A DNA stretch of 64,000 nt from Mucilaginibacter sp. SJ. GTDB lineage: Bacteria > Bacteroidota > Bacteroidia > Sphingobacteriales > Sphingobacteriaceae. How positions within the stretch are numbered: position 1 is the stretch's first letter; each line of letters begins with the position of its first letter. Below the pieces are notes generated by a model. The model ran no database searches. It was not told the origin of the DNA and saw nothing but the letters and a program-made list of their open reading frames with translations. This document shows, piece after piece, positions 1 through 8,316 of the stretch. The position numbers and the translations under genes are program-made. The DNA is taken from contig NZ_CP118631.1 of assembly GCF_028993635.1 (NCBI RefSeq), positions 1,240,001 through 1,304,000 of the forward strand, written 5' to 3'.

Positions 1-228
1 TGTGGCATCTCCCGTGTTTATTTCGCCATTTGAAGGCTGATTGCGCATTACCTTATACAGCCTGTCTTTATTTTCATGAAACCCATCATAAGTAAATTCA
101 TTATAAACATATAACAGCAACATAAAGCTCACGGCCATGCCAACACCCAAACCTCCAATGTTGATGGCCGAATAAAGTTTGTTTTTAATCAAACTCCGCC
201 ACGCGATTTTTAAATAGTTCTTAAACAT
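1..228 (-). CDS. ABC transporter permease, MacB/FtsX type (5' part only)
   Basis: The first 76 residues of an FtsX/MacB-type permease are present; the gene continues past the left edge of the window. The protein opens MFKNYLKIAWRSL, the usual cytoplasmic start of these permeases in Bacteroidota. It is followed by a membrane segment (about residues 20-45) and the start of the large periplasmic MacB core (YNEFTYDGFHENKDRLYKV). Such permeases do not move substrate through the membrane; they use ATP hydrolysis by a partner to drive periplasmic work or efflux with a membrane-fusion protein. The ATPase (698-1375) and fusion protein (1507-2763) lie upstream on the same strand. The family call is firm; the substrate is unknown. 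Confidence 0.85.
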   Translation of the reverse strand, partial: MFKNYLKIAWRSLIKNKLYSAINIGGLGVGMAVSFMLLLYVYNEFTYDGFHENKDRLYKVMRNQPSNGEINTGDAT

Positions 229-333
229 ATGTTTTATTTCATTAGTCATTGGTCATTAAGTCATTACCTGTCGCCTGCGCAATTAGTCATTCAAAATGAC
301 TTAATGGAGAGCAACCGATGACTTATATGATAA

Positions 334-499
334 TTATTCAGATCGTAAACTCTTCACCGGGTTAGTCAACGCCGCTTTAATAGCCTGGAAACTTACCGTA
401 GCGAAGGCTATAATAACGGTAAGGCCGATGATATTTAAGGCGCTAAAACTTGGTGTTAACTAAGTTTCGCTATGCGGTTTTCGGGTAGTTTTTAAACAT
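334..499 (-). pseudogene. Remnant of a second FtsX/MacB permease with its middle deleted
   Basis: Read on the minus strand, the start at 499 gives MFKNYPKTA, then a stop where these permeases have Trp (AWRNL), then NLVNTKF and a frame change into SALNIIGLT, the first membrane helix. This joins directly to IIAFATVSFQAIKAALTNP followed by VKSLRSE and a stop, which is the last helix and C-terminal tail of the same family. About 55 codons remain of a protein that normally has roughly 800 residues, so the whole periplasmic core is gone. It lies between the intact permease and the ATPase, in the same orientation, as expected if the cluster once held two permease genes. Confidence 0.8.
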
Positions 500-697
500 A
501 GGAATAGCTCTTAAATAACAAAAACGCTCTAACACGCCCTTCTCCACAAATGCGGAGAAGGGCGCAGAGGCACTTATTAACTTATCTATAAACTGATTTC
601 GGGGGGCGCGCTGGTCTAAGTCAAAAGTAGTTAGTTTTAAGTCGGAAGTTATTTTCTTACCATGAACTATAAACCATTAACCATGAACTCAATAAAA

Positions 698-1375
698 CTA
701 AACCATGATATTTTCCATCACGGTTTGTCCGTCAAGCAGGCGTATAATGCGGTGACTGTAACGGGCATCATGCTCAGAGTGCGTAACCATGATAATGGTA
801 GTTCCCTGTTCGTTCAAATCGGTAAGCAGCTCCATTACATCGTTACCGTTACTGCTATCCAGGTTACCGGTAGGCTCATCCGCAAGGATCAGCTTTGGCT
901 TATTAACAACTGCACGGGCAATAGCCACACGCTGTTGCTGACCACCTGATAACTGCTGCGGATAGTGGTTGCGACGGTGCATGATCTGCATTTTGTCTAA
1001 CACCTCTTCCACCCTTTTAACACGCTCTGACGCAGCTACCCCTGTGTAAATCAATGGCAATTCAACGTTTTCAAATACGGTAAGCTCATCAATAAGGTTA
1101 AAGCTCTGGAACACGAAACCGATGTTGTGTTTACGCAAATCGGCGCGTTTGCGCTCATTAAAATGCGCTACTTCAATTTCATTAAAAACATAGCTGCCGG
1201 CATCCGGATCATCAAGCATTCCTAAAATATTAAGCAGGGTTGATTTACCGCAGCCCGACGGGCCCATAATGGCTACAAACTCGCCTGTAGCCACTTCCAT
1301 CGACAGCTTGTTTAACGCGATGGTCTCTACCTCTTCGGTACGGTAGAATTTCTCAAGATTAGAAATTTTTATCAT
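698..1375 (-). CDS. ABC transporter ATPase, MacB/LolD type
   Basis: This 225-residue cytoplasmic ATPase powers an FtsX-type permease. Walker A is GPSGCGKST (residues 38-46), the Q-loop is near FVFQSFNL (88-95), the signature is LSGGQQQR (142-149), Walker B is LILADE (162-167) and the switch His is in MVTHS. Length and motifs match the MacB/LolD/FtsE group. It follows the fusion-protein gene by about 130 bp and precedes the permease remnant and the intact permease, so all are probably co-transcribed leftwards. The substrate cannot be read from the sequence; small-molecule or peptide efflux is more likely than lipoprotein release because a fusion protein is present. Confidence 0.92.
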   Translation of the reverse strand: MIKISNLEKFYRTEEVETIALNKLSMEVATGEFVAIMGPSGCGKSTLLNILGMLDDPDAGSYVFNEIEVAHFNERKRADLRKHNIGFVFQSFNLIDELTVFENVELPLIYTGVAASERVKRVEEVLDKMQIMHRRNHYPQQLSGGQQQRVAIARAVVNKPKLILADEPTGNLDSSNGNDVMELLTDLNEQGTTIIMVTHSEHDARYSHRIIRLLDGQTVMENIMV

Positions 1376-1506
1376 TGGTGCCTCCGTTGTTCATCCCGCC
1401 TTTATGGCGATATGATTTGATTTTTTGTTTATTTAAATTTATTAATTATCTCTGTTATATATTATAATGACGCTTAAACAGCGCCGGGCGTTGCAGCCGG
1501 GTTACG

Positions 1507-2763
1507 TTATTTTTTCAGCACAAGCTCCTGAATATCACCATAGGTTTCATAACTTGAGGTAATAACCTTATCGCCCGGATTTAAGCCTTCTGTTACCACA
1601 AAATAATCGGGGCTCTGGCGTCCAAGCTGGATGTTTACTCTGTATGCTTTTGAACCATCTTCACTTACCTTAAAGATCCAGTTGCCGCCTGTTTGTTGGA
1701 AGAAACCGCCTTTAGGCACCAATACCGCCTGCATCTGATCGCTCAATGCCAGCCTTACCTGCAGCGTTTGGCCTTTACGGATGCCGGTTGGCACCTTGCC
1801 TACGAACTGCATATCAACCTGGAAACTACCTGTTGTTTTAACCTGGGTATATACCTTTTTTATAACCAGGTTATAGGTTTGATCGGCAAACTGAAAATCG
1901 CCTTTCAGGCCTGTGTAAATACGCGACAGATAGTGCTCATCAATATCAACCCTAACTTTAAAGCCCGATTGTACGTCTATCTGCCCCAAATGCTCGCCCT
2001 TATTTTTGCTCTGACCTACTTCGGCATCCATTGAGGTTAACTGACCATCGGTAGGCGCCACCAATACTAAACCGGCCACTTTTTTTCGCATCAGTTCAAG
2101 CGTAGTTTTCATGTGGGCATATTGTTCCTGTGATTGCGAAGCCTGTTGCTTAACCAGTGCTGTATCCTGCCTAAGAATCTGTTTAGCCAATTTGTAGCGA
2201 TTTACCTGGTAATCGTAGGTGTTTTTGGCTGATTGATATTCCTGCAGGCCGATGGCTTTCTGATCATATAAATGTTTGTCCAACTTGTAAATCCTTTCAG
2301 CCTCTTTATATGCATTCTCCACATCGGCCATAGTATTTAGCTTGCTGATGGTATTTTGCTGTGCATTGTTATGGGAGATCTGCATTTGGGTTTGCTCGGC
2401 ATAAACCGCGGTTTCCTGGTTAGCTAAAGTAAGCTCAAGATCGGTATTAGACATTCTCAGGATCCGGTCACCTTTTTTAAGGTTAGCTCCGTCTTCAACG
2501 TATTTTTCTTCAACAACACCGCCTTCAGATGCATCAAGAAATATGGTAGTTAGCGGCATAACCACGCCGTTAACCGGTATAAATTCCTGGAAAGGACCTT
2601 TGGTAATAGTACTTATAGTTAAGCGTTCGGTATCAACATCAAGCTTGCTTTTACCCGATGTAAGATAAATACTGCCGCCTATTAGTAAAATAATGCCTGT
2701 AATACCTGCAATGGTAAGTATCTTTTTGCTGTTCCAGGTCTTTTTCTCAATTTTTCTGTCCAC
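1507..2763 (-). CDS. Membrane-fusion (periplasmic adaptor) protein, MacA/HlyD type
   Basis: The 418-residue protein links an inner-membrane ABC permease to an outer-membrane channel. It has one N-terminal membrane segment (about residues 15-33, IAGITGIILLIGGSIY), a split lipoyl/barrel-sandwich domain (GGVVEEKYVEDGANLKKGD near 87-105 and VLVAPTDGQLTSMDAEVGQ later), a long alpha-helical hairpin rich in Gln, Lys and Ala between these halves, and a C-terminal beta-barrel/membrane-proximal region. No outer-membrane partner is encoded nearby. It is the first gene of the leftward export operon and starts 513 bp from the divergent response regulator, a layout that suggests control by that two-component system. 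Confidence 0.9.
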   Translation of the reverse strand: MDRKIEKKTWNSKKILTIAGITGIILLIGGSIYLTSGKSKLDVDTERLTISTITKGPFQEFIPVNGVVMPLTTIFLDASEGGVVEEKYVEDGANLKKGDRILRMSNTDLELTLANQETAVYAEQTQMQISHNNAQQNTISKLNTMADVENAYKEAERIYKLDKHLYDQKAIGLQEYQSAKNTYDYQVNRYKLAKQILRQDTALVKQQASQSQEQYAHMKTTLELMRKKVAGLVLVAPTDGQLTSMDAEVGQSKNKGEHLGQIDVQSGFKVRVDIDEHYLSRIYTGLKGDFQFADQTYNLVIKKVYTQVKTTGSFQVDMQFVGKVPTGIRKGQTLQVRLALSDQMQAVLVPKGGFFQQTGGNWIFKVSEDGSKAYRVNIQLGRQSPDYFVVTEGLNPGDKVITSSYETYGDIQELVLKK

Positions 2764-3276
2764 TGTATTTCTATAATATTTTGAAAGTTATAACAAAAAG
2801 ATATGCCACAAATTAAAATACTGTTTTTCAATCATTTAAACACAAAACACAGTATTTAAGCGTACGCTTCTGTTACATCAGGTGTACGGTATTGATACAG
2901 TGTTTTTTCACCTATTAATAGCCTGTTATATGCAAATACAGATTAGCACTTCACTGTGAAGCATTTATATCATATACTGCATAAAATGCGGGTATTTAGC
3001 ACAAAAATTGTAACAGATAGTGTCATTAGCGAGTCTTTAATTTATTGTTCATAGTTAAATGGTTTTAGCGTATAGTTCATATAGTTGATGGCAACAATGC
3101 TAAAAGTTTATTTAGGTAGCTTCGATAAAGAGATACAATTTAATATAAAATTTATAACTTTTATTAAATTGACGTCCTCAATAAATAAGATGCTATTTTT
3201 ATTTTGAACTAAATAATCATGTGCCCTCGTTTTGAAGACCATGAACAATTATCTATGAACTATTAACTAAAAATAA
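2764..3276. promoter_or_regulatory. Divergent promoter region between export operon and two-component system
   Basis: This 513-bp AT-rich region has no plausible gene. It holds a 9-bp inverted repeat, AAATACTGT at 2816-2824 and ACAGTATTT at 2849-2857, 50-95 bp upstream of the adaptor start, and a related ATACAGTG run near 2895-2902. An NtrC-type regulator would bind at such a distance from the adaptor gene. On the minus strand, TGGCAT (complement of 2803-2808) resembles half of a sigma-54 -24 box, but no GC follows at the right spacing, so sigma-54 dependence is unproven. TATCTTTT, overlapping it, matches the Bacteroidota -7 box at 7 of 8 positions. Confidence 0.4.
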
Positions 3277-4635
3277 ATGATACTTAAAAAAGCCACCGTT
3301 TTAATTGTTGATGACGATCCGGACGTACTTACCGCGGTTAAACTTTTGCTAAAACCAGAAGCCCGGGAAATCATCACCGAAAAGAACCCTGAAAACCTGA
3401 ACTGGCTGCTGCAACGTAACGAGGTTGATCTGATTTTGCTTGACATGAACTTTAACAGCGCCATAAATACCGGCAACGAAGGATTGTACTGGCTGCGTAA
3501 AGTAAAAGAATGGAAACCTGACGTTTGCGTGATCATGATAACCGCTTATGGTGATATTGACCTTGCCGTCCGTTCGCTTAAAGAAGGCGCCAATGATTTT
3601 GTAGTAAAGCCATGGCATAACGAAAAGCTGATAAACACTATAAAAGATCTTTTGGATAAAAAAGAAGGTGGAACAAAAATCACCAAAACCCCTGTAAAAA
3701 GCACTGCGGGAGACACTTCTATCCTTGGTGAATCGGACGTGATGCAGGATATTTTTTATAAGGTGAACAAGATAGCCCCTACCGATGCCAATATCCTGAT
3801 TCTTGGGGAGAACGGTACTGGTAAAGATCTTATGGCAAAAGCAATTCATGAACGTTCGCTCCGTGCCGATAAACCATTTGTTAAGGTAGATGTGGGCGCT
3901 TTGACTGATACCCTATTTGAAAGCGAATTATTCGGTCATAAGAAAGGTGCTTTTACAGATGCACGGGAAGACCGCATGGGCCGTTTTGAAGAAGCCCAGG
4001 GCGGTACGTTGTTTTTAGATGAGATTGGCAATATCAGTTTGCAGCAGCAGGCCAAATTGCTAACCATTTTACAAAACCGCCAGGTAACCCGATTGGGCAC
4101 CAACAAACCTGTTGACGTGGATATCAGGCTCATTTGCGCTACAAACGTACCTTTGAGTGAACTGGCGAATGAAAACAAGTTCCGTAAGGATTTGATCTAT
4201 CGTATCAATACTGTCGAGATCAATATGCCGCCGCTGCGCCGCCGTAATGAGGATATTGTAATATTGGCCCGCCATTTTGCGAAATTATACGCAAGTAAAT
4301 ACCTTAAGCCATCAATGGACTTTGATACGGCAGCTATTAACAAGCTTAAATCGTACAATTTTCCGGGGAATGTGCGTGAATTACAATATACTATTGAGCG
4401 TGCCGTAATCATGGCCGATGATAGCACATTGAGGCCCGACGATCTGATTTTTTCGATACTGGAAACCTCAACAGAAAGCGTAGTTGATGCCGATAATATT
4501 CCGTTGAGTGCCCTTGAGAAGAACGCGATATTACGGGTTATTGAAAAACACAACGGCAACATTACCCGTGCAGCCAAAGAGCTTGGCCTTACCCGCACCG
4601 CTTTATACCGAAGATTAAGCAAATATGATATTTAA
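3277..4635 (+). CDS. NtrC-family response regulator (receiver, AAA+, Fis-type HTH)
   Basis: This 452-residue transcription activator has the full NtrC layout. The receiver (1-125) has the acidic pocket DDD (12-14), phospho-acceptor Asp56 and Lys111. The AAA+ domain (about 150-385) has Walker A GENGTGKD (177-184) and Walker B TLFLDEIG (244-251). A Fis-type helix-turn-helix lies at the C-terminus (ITRAAKELGLTRTALYRRL). The sigma-54 contact loop reads GAFTDA (224-229) instead of the classical GAFTGA; I believe this variant is common in Bacteroidota. The gene overlaps the next gene, its histidine kinase, by 11 bp, so they are translationally coupled. The likely target is the divergent export operon. 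Confidence 0.93.
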   Translation: MILKKATVLIVDDDPDVLTAVKLLLKPEAREIITEKNPENLNWLLQRNEVDLILLDMNFNSAINTGNEGLYWLRKVKEWKPDVCVIMITAYGDIDLAVRSLKEGANDFVVKPWHNEKLINTIKDLLDKKEGGTKITKTPVKSTAGDTSILGESDVMQDIFYKVNKIAPTDANILILGENGTGKDLMAKAIHERSLRADKPFVKVDVGALTDTLFESELFGHKKGAFTDAREDRMGRFEEAQGGTLFLDEIGNISLQQQAKLLTILQNRQVTRLGTNKPVDVDIRLICATNVPLSELANENKFRKDLIYRINTVEINMPPLRRRNEDIVILARHFAKLYASKYLKPSMDFDTAAINKLKSYNFPGNVRELQYTIERAVIMADDSTLRPDDLIFSILETSTESVVDADNIPLSALEKNAILRVIEKHNGNITRAAKELGLTRTALYRRLSKYDI

Positions 4636-5971
4636 CCGTTATGAGTGGCGGCTTTTGCTGCGTGTATTTTTATTGCTGATTGTACTTATCGTTACGGCTT
4701 TTGTTATAGTAAGCCTTAATCAGCTGTTGTACCTCGTGATCCTGTTGCCCCTGGTTGCTTACTCGGTGGTGGATATGATCCGTTTTCAGAAAAAGGCACA
4801 GGACGAAGTAAATCAGTTTGTAGAGTCGATCCATTACCGTGATTTTTCCCGCCATTTTGATGTACGCAAGGCACCCAATGAGCTTAAGCCCCTGCGTAAA
4901 GGTTTTAACGATATCAATACCACATTCAAACTAATAAGCCGCGAACGCGAAACACAATATCATTACTTGCAAAAGATCCTTGAACTGGTAGATACCGGTA
5001 TTTTATCCTACGAAGAAGAAACCGGCGAAACCGGCTGGATCAATGAAGCTTTTAAAACCATAATCGGGGTGCCCTATCTAAAAACGGTGCATTCGCTCGA
5101 AAAACGCGAACCATCATTGTATGCCGAACTGATTAAACTTAAGCCGGGCGATAGTAAGATCATCACGGTAACCCGTAACCAACAACAGGTTAAAATACTG
5201 GTGAACGCCAGCCTGATGCGCAGCGATGATAAACTATACAAACTCATCGCTTTTCAAAACGTAAACGAAGCTTTGGATGAAACGGAGTCGAAAGCGTGGT
5301 CGAAATTGCTTAATGTAATGACGCATGAGATCATGAACTCCGTAGCTCCTATTTCTTCCCTCGCGGATACGCTCAAGAACCGCCTGCAAAGCCCTGATAT
5401 TGCCGAAAGTCTGCCTCACAGCGATTTGGAAGATATTGAGCTTGGTATCGATACCATCAAGCGCCGCAGCGAAGGCCTGCTTAAGTTTACCGAAAGCTAC
5501 CGCAGCCTCAATAAGATCACCAAACTTGATCTGAACAAGATCATGGTGCGCAATATATTCGAGAACCTCAACAGCTTGATGACGCCTACCCTTGAGAAAA
5601 AGAAGATAGAACTTGAGATTATCCTGCGCGATCCGACACTTGCCATTGAAGCCGATATTAACCTCATTGAACAGGTGATGATCAATTTGCTGGTTAACGC
5701 TATTGAAGCTGTAAAAGACCGCGAAACACCGCGCATCACGCTTACGGCTGAGATTCAGGGTGGAAAAACCTTTGTAAAAGTTATCGATAATGGATTAGGC
5801 ATGCCACCCGAACTGCTCGACAAAATCTTTATCCCTTTCTTCAGTACCCGTAAAACAGGCAGCGGTATTGGCTTAAGCCTGTGTAAACAGATCATGCTGT
5901 TACACAAGGGAAATATTCAAGTTCAATCAACCGAGGGGAAAGGTTCGGCGTTTATATTATCTTTCGTATAA
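4625..5971 (+). CDS. Sensor histidine kinase partner of the NtrC-type regulator
   Basis: The 448-residue membrane kinase has two adjacent N-terminal helices (about 9-50) with almost no periplasmic loop, a HAMP-like linker, a PAS-like domain (about 115-215), the H-box LLNVMTHEIMNSVAPI with phospho-acceptor His234, then the N-box (EQVMINLLVNAIEA), G1 (DNGLGMP) and G2 (GSGIGLSL) of the ATPase domain. With so little outside the membrane, the signal is probably sensed within the membrane or in the cytoplasm, as in NtrY-like kinases that monitor envelope or drug stress. It begins inside the 3' end of the regulator gene and is followed by a hairpin terminator. Confidence 0.92.
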   Translation: MIFNRYEWRLLLRVFLLLIVLIVTAFVIVSLNQLLYLVILLPLVAYSVVDMIRFQKKAQDEVNQFVESIHYRDFSRHFDVRKAPNELKPLRKGFNDINTTFKLISRERETQYHYLQKILELVDTGILSYEEETGETGWINEAFKTIIGVPYLKTVHSLEKREPSLYAELIKLKPGDSKIITVTRNQQQVKILVNASLMRSDDKLYKLIAFQNVNEALDETESKAWSKLLNVMTHEIMNSVAPISSLADTLKNRLQSPDIAESLPHSDLEDIELGIDTIKRRSEGLLKFTESYRSLNKITKLDLNKIMVRNIFENLNSLMTPTLEKKKIELEIILRDPTLAIEADINLIEQVMINLLVNAIEAVKDRETPRITLTAEIQGGKTFVKVIDNGLGMPPELLDKIFIPFFSTRKTGSGIGLSLCKQIMLLHKGNIQVQSTEGKGSAFILSFV

Positions 5972-5975
5972 CCCC

Positions 5976-5999
5976 CAGCCCCCTGAAGGGGGAGCTTTT
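5976..5999 (+). terminator. Rho-independent terminator of the two-component operon
   Basis: CCCCC (5979-5983), loop TGAA and GGGGG (5988-5992) form a GC-rich hairpin, followed by a TTTT run at 5996-5999, starting 8 bp after the kinase stop. Similar C5/G5 hairpins recur between Bacteroidota genes, so it may also be a repeat unit. Confidence 0.6.
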
Positions 6000-6027
6000 G
6001 ATTAGCATCCTTTATATGACATTAGGA

Positions 6028-6060
6028 AAACTTACGAAGTTTTGGAAACTTCGTAAGTTT
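6028..6060. repeat. Perfect 15-bp inverted repeat (REP-like hairpin)
   Basis: AAACTTACGAAGTTT (6028-6042), loop TGG and AAACTTCGTAAGTTT (6046-6060) pair without a mismatch. It lies between the kinase terminator and the FMN-reductase start, 22 bp before the ATG at 6082. It has no T-run on either strand beyond the arm itself, so it looks more like a dispersed palindromic element than a terminator, but in a transcript it would fold just upstream of the start codon. Confidence 0.7.
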
Positions 6061-6081
6061 GGTTCTACAACGTCTGCTTTC

Positions 6082-6612
6082 ATGAATTATAAAGGCAATA
6101 TTTTCGCTATTTCCGGTAGCTTAAGAACCGGTTCATCCAATCATAATATTTTGAAGTTTTTAGGTAGATTAATTCCGGCTGATATCAACTATTCTATATA
6201 TGATAGACTGGCAGATATACCTCCGTTTGATCCAGGGCTTGACCACGAATATCCACCAGAATCAGCTTCAGAGTTGCGAAGCTTGATGAAAGATACATCA
6301 GGCATTATTATCTGCACCCCGGAGTATGCATTTGGAGTTCCCGGTCAGCTTAAAAACATGTTGGATTGGATGGTCTCGAGCGGTTCGTTGGTTGATAAAC
6401 CTGTAGCTTTAGTTACCGCGTCATCAGTTGGCAGTCATGCGCATGAGGCACTGCTCCTGACACTTCGGGCGCTTTCGGCAAAAGTAACAGCAGGAGCAAC
6501 TTTGCTTATTCCTTTTATCAGGAGTAAAATAGATGTGAATGGGAATATTACAGATGAGCAAACTGAGGGGGCTTTGCGGGATGTAATGGAAGTATTTTTA
6601 AAAGAAATATAG
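6082..6612 (+). CDS. NADPH-dependent FMN reductase family protein
   Basis: This 176-residue flavodoxin-fold enzyme of the NADPH-dependent FMN reductase family (the group that includes ArsH and chromate/quinone reductases) transfers electrons from NAD(P)H to FMN and then to quinones, azo dyes or metals. The FMN phosphate loop is ISGSLRTGSSNHNIL near the N-terminus, and the TPEYAFGVPGQLKNMLDW motif binds the isoalloxazine ring. I chose the ATG at 6082; the frame stays open to a TTG at 5998, but that extension runs through the 6028-6060 hairpin and is not protein-like. It seems to be a single-gene transcript. The substrate is unknown. Confidence 0.85.
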   Translation: MNYKGNIFAISGSLRTGSSNHNILKFLGRLIPADINYSIYDRLADIPPFDPGLDHEYPPESASELRSLMKDTSGIIICTPEYAFGVPGQLKNMLDWMVSSGSLVDKPVALVTASSVGSHAHEALLLTLRALSAKVTAGATLLIPFIRSKIDVNGNITDEQTEGALRDVMEVFLKEI

Positions 6613-6629
6613 CCATGAAAAGCCTGCAC

Positions 6630-6726
6630 GTCATGCTGAATTTATTTCAGCACCCCACAGGACAGGTAGACGCCCAGATTAGCAGGCGGCTTAGCAAATG
6701 AGGTGTTGAAACAAGTTCAACATGAC
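6630..6726. repeat. Intergenic palindromic element (GTCATGCTGAA... family)
   Basis: Two imperfect 25-nt inverted arms, 6630-6654 and 6702-6726, match at 21 of 25 positions (GTCATGCTGAA / TTCAACATGAC ends) around a 47-nt centre. It sits between two convergent genes. The differences pair as G-U or lie in opposite arms, so an RNA hairpin would still fold. The arms resemble repeats that I recall from many Bacteroidota intergenic regions. Confidence 0.7.
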
Positions 6727-6734
6727 CATAATTT

Positions 6735-7394
6735 TTACTCCACTCCCAATTCCCTCAGCAACCTGCCCACAATTTCTTTCAACTCAGCAATTTCCTGTTC
6801 TGCTTTAGCCAAACGGGCTTCCATTGCTGATGAAGACGGACGACCGCTTGGTTCATCGGCAAAGTCATCGTCATTAAATTCAGGCACTCCGGCTAATAAA
6901 TGCGCATACCGCACTTCCTTTTGGCCCGGGCGTTTTGGCAACTGTACTATATAAGGCATTTCTCCCCCGGCCAATTTATCCAGGATTTCCTGTACCTCCT
7001 CTATCGATTCAAATTCGTACATGCGGCCGCTGTTAGTATTCAATTCACCGGGCGTTTGAGGACCGCGAAGAATCAGCAGGCAAATCAGCGCTACTTCTGA
7101 TGGTATCACCGGAAACACAATAGCAAAATTGTGTTTGTATTTAATATTACGGATAGAACCGCCGGTAGCGGTGGATGTCAACCCGCGTCGTTTTAATGAG
7201 TTTAGCGCATTGATAACAGTATCATCATCATAATTGGTAACGGGCCTACGGGATGTTTTCTGGTTGCAGGCGGCCACCAGTCCGTTAAGGGTCATGGGAT
7301 AATAATCGGGCGTGGTTTTGGCTTTTTCCATTAAAGTACCAAGTACGCGTAGTTCTTCGGCATCAAGTACGGGTAAAGTTTGCGGTGAATCCAT
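6735..7394 (-). CDS. YceH-like (UPF0502/DUF480) protein
   Basis: A 219-residue cytoplasmic protein of the UPF0502 (YceH) family. The N-terminal half is two winged-helix-like repeats (LDAEELRVLGTLMEKAKTT, then YYPMTLNGLVAACNQKTSR and the second at EVALICLLILRGPQTPGEL). The C-terminus is a short coiled coil (MEARLAKAEQEIAELKEIVGRLL). The family is widespread and its function is not established; the winged-helix fold suggests nucleic-acid binding. It is a lone gene convergent with the FMN reductase, with the palindromic element between them, and divergent from the hydrolase at 7507. Confidence 0.88.
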   Translation of the reverse strand: MDSPQTLPVLDAEELRVLGTLMEKAKTTPDYYPMTLNGLVAACNQKTSRRPVTNYDDDTVINALNSLKRRGLTSTATGGSIRNIKYKHNFAIVFPVIPSEVALICLLILRGPQTPGELNTNSGRMYEFESIEEVQEILDKLAGGEMPYIVQLPKRPGQKEVRYAHLLAGVPEFNDDDFADEPSGRPSSSAMEARLAKAEQEIAELKEIVGRLLRELGVE

Positions 7395-7492
7395 GGGGCT
7401 AAATATAAGCAGGTTTTTATAGCGTCAAAAAAAATTGCTAATTTTCTGAATGCTAAAATCATTAGGATTAAAATAATAACATCAAAATAGTT

Positions 7493-7499
7493 TACTTTG
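7493..7499 (+). promoter_or_regulatory. -7-like box close to the start codon
   Basis: TACTTTG resembles the Bacteroidota -7 box TAnnTTTG with one base missing. It ends 7 bp before the ATG at 7507, so transcription would begin at or very near the start codon. This is a weak match on its own. Confidence 0.35.
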
Positions 7500-7506
7500 C
7501 ATTTCA

Positions 7507-8316
7507 ATGTCTTTATTCATTACATCATTAAATTCGGGAAGTAACGGCAATTGCTATTACGTGGGGAACGATCAGGAGGCTATATTGGTTGATGTAGGCA
7601 TTTCATGCCGCGAAACTGAAAAACGCATGACCCGGCTCGGGCTATCTATGCAAAAGGTAAAAGCCATTTTTGTATCGCATGAACATTCTGATCATATTCG
7701 CGGTATTCCGGTATTAGCAAAAAAATACCAACTGCCGGTTTACATTACCCCCGGAACATTGATGCACCTTAGCGGTGTAGATCATTTTAAAGTTCACCAT
7801 CTGAGCGCATTCCAAACCGTACCTATAGGCGACCTGGAGGTAACTTCCTTCCCTAAAATACATGATGCATCTGAGCCGCACAGTTTTATGGTGACCTGCC
7901 GCGATGTTAAGGTTGGCGTATTTACCGACCTGGGAATAGTGTGCGACCAACTGATCCGCTATTTTAGCCAATGCCACGCTGCTTTTTTGGAAGCCAATTA
8001 CGATGATAATATGCTGGATAAAGGCGGTTACCCTTATTACTTAAAACAACGCATCCGCGGCGGTAAGGGACATTTATCAAACAAACAGGCACTGAGTTTA
8101 TTCATGACGCATCGTCCCCCGCACATGACCCACCTGCTGCTTTCGCATCTTTCCAAAAATAACAACGACCCTAAACTGGTAGAGGATTTGTTTACCAATT
8201 GTGCCGATGGTATTAATATCATCGTGGCTTCAAGGCACGAGGAAACACCGGTTTATTATATTAGCAGCACGGTTGTTCAGCATGAACCTTTGGGGCAGCT
8301 TGGTCTTGGCTTTTAG
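7507..8316 (+). CDS. Metallo-beta-lactamase-fold hydrolase, WalJ/YycJ-like
   Basis: The 269-residue protein has the MBL-fold metal motif HEHSDH (residues 58-63), preceded by an N-terminal strand region (SLNSGSNGNCYYV) typical of the YycJ/WalJ group. Later metal ligands are plausible in EANYD and in GHLSNKQA. Family members are metal-dependent phosphodiesterases or nucleases; WalJ has been linked to DNA repair and cell-wall control in Firmicutes, but no Wal system is visible here. Its stop codon (8314-8316) abuts that of the convergent MtfA-like gene with no base between them. Confidence 0.85.
   Translation: MSLFITSLNSGSNGNCYYVGNDQEAILVDVGISCRETEKRMTRLGLSMQKVKAIFVSHEHSDHIRGIPVLAKKYQLPVYITPGTLMHLSGVDHFKVHHLSAFQTVPIGDLEVTSFPKIHDASEPHSFMVTCRDVKVGVFTDLGIVCDQLIRYFSQCHAAFLEANYDDNMLDKGGYPYYLKQRIRGGKGHLSNKQALSLFMTHRPPHMTHLLLSHLSKNNNDPKLVEDLFTNCADGINIIVASRHEETPVYYISSTVVQHEPLGQLGLGF

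Noticed and set aside
230..320. Short ATTAGTCATT-like repeats as a regulatory array
   Set aside because: They are degenerate short-period repeats of the kind seen in several other spacers here (for example 661-690, 3040-3085 and 36430-36470) and show no operator spacing.
662..949. 95-codon frame on the plus strand
   Set aside because: It lies antisense to the ABC ATPase, whose Walker and signature motifs are intact, and its own protein shows no family pattern.
2786..2810. Sigma-54 -24/-12 promoter for the adaptor gene
   Set aside because: Only TGGCAT fits the -24 box; at the -12 position the required GC is absent and the spacing is one base off.
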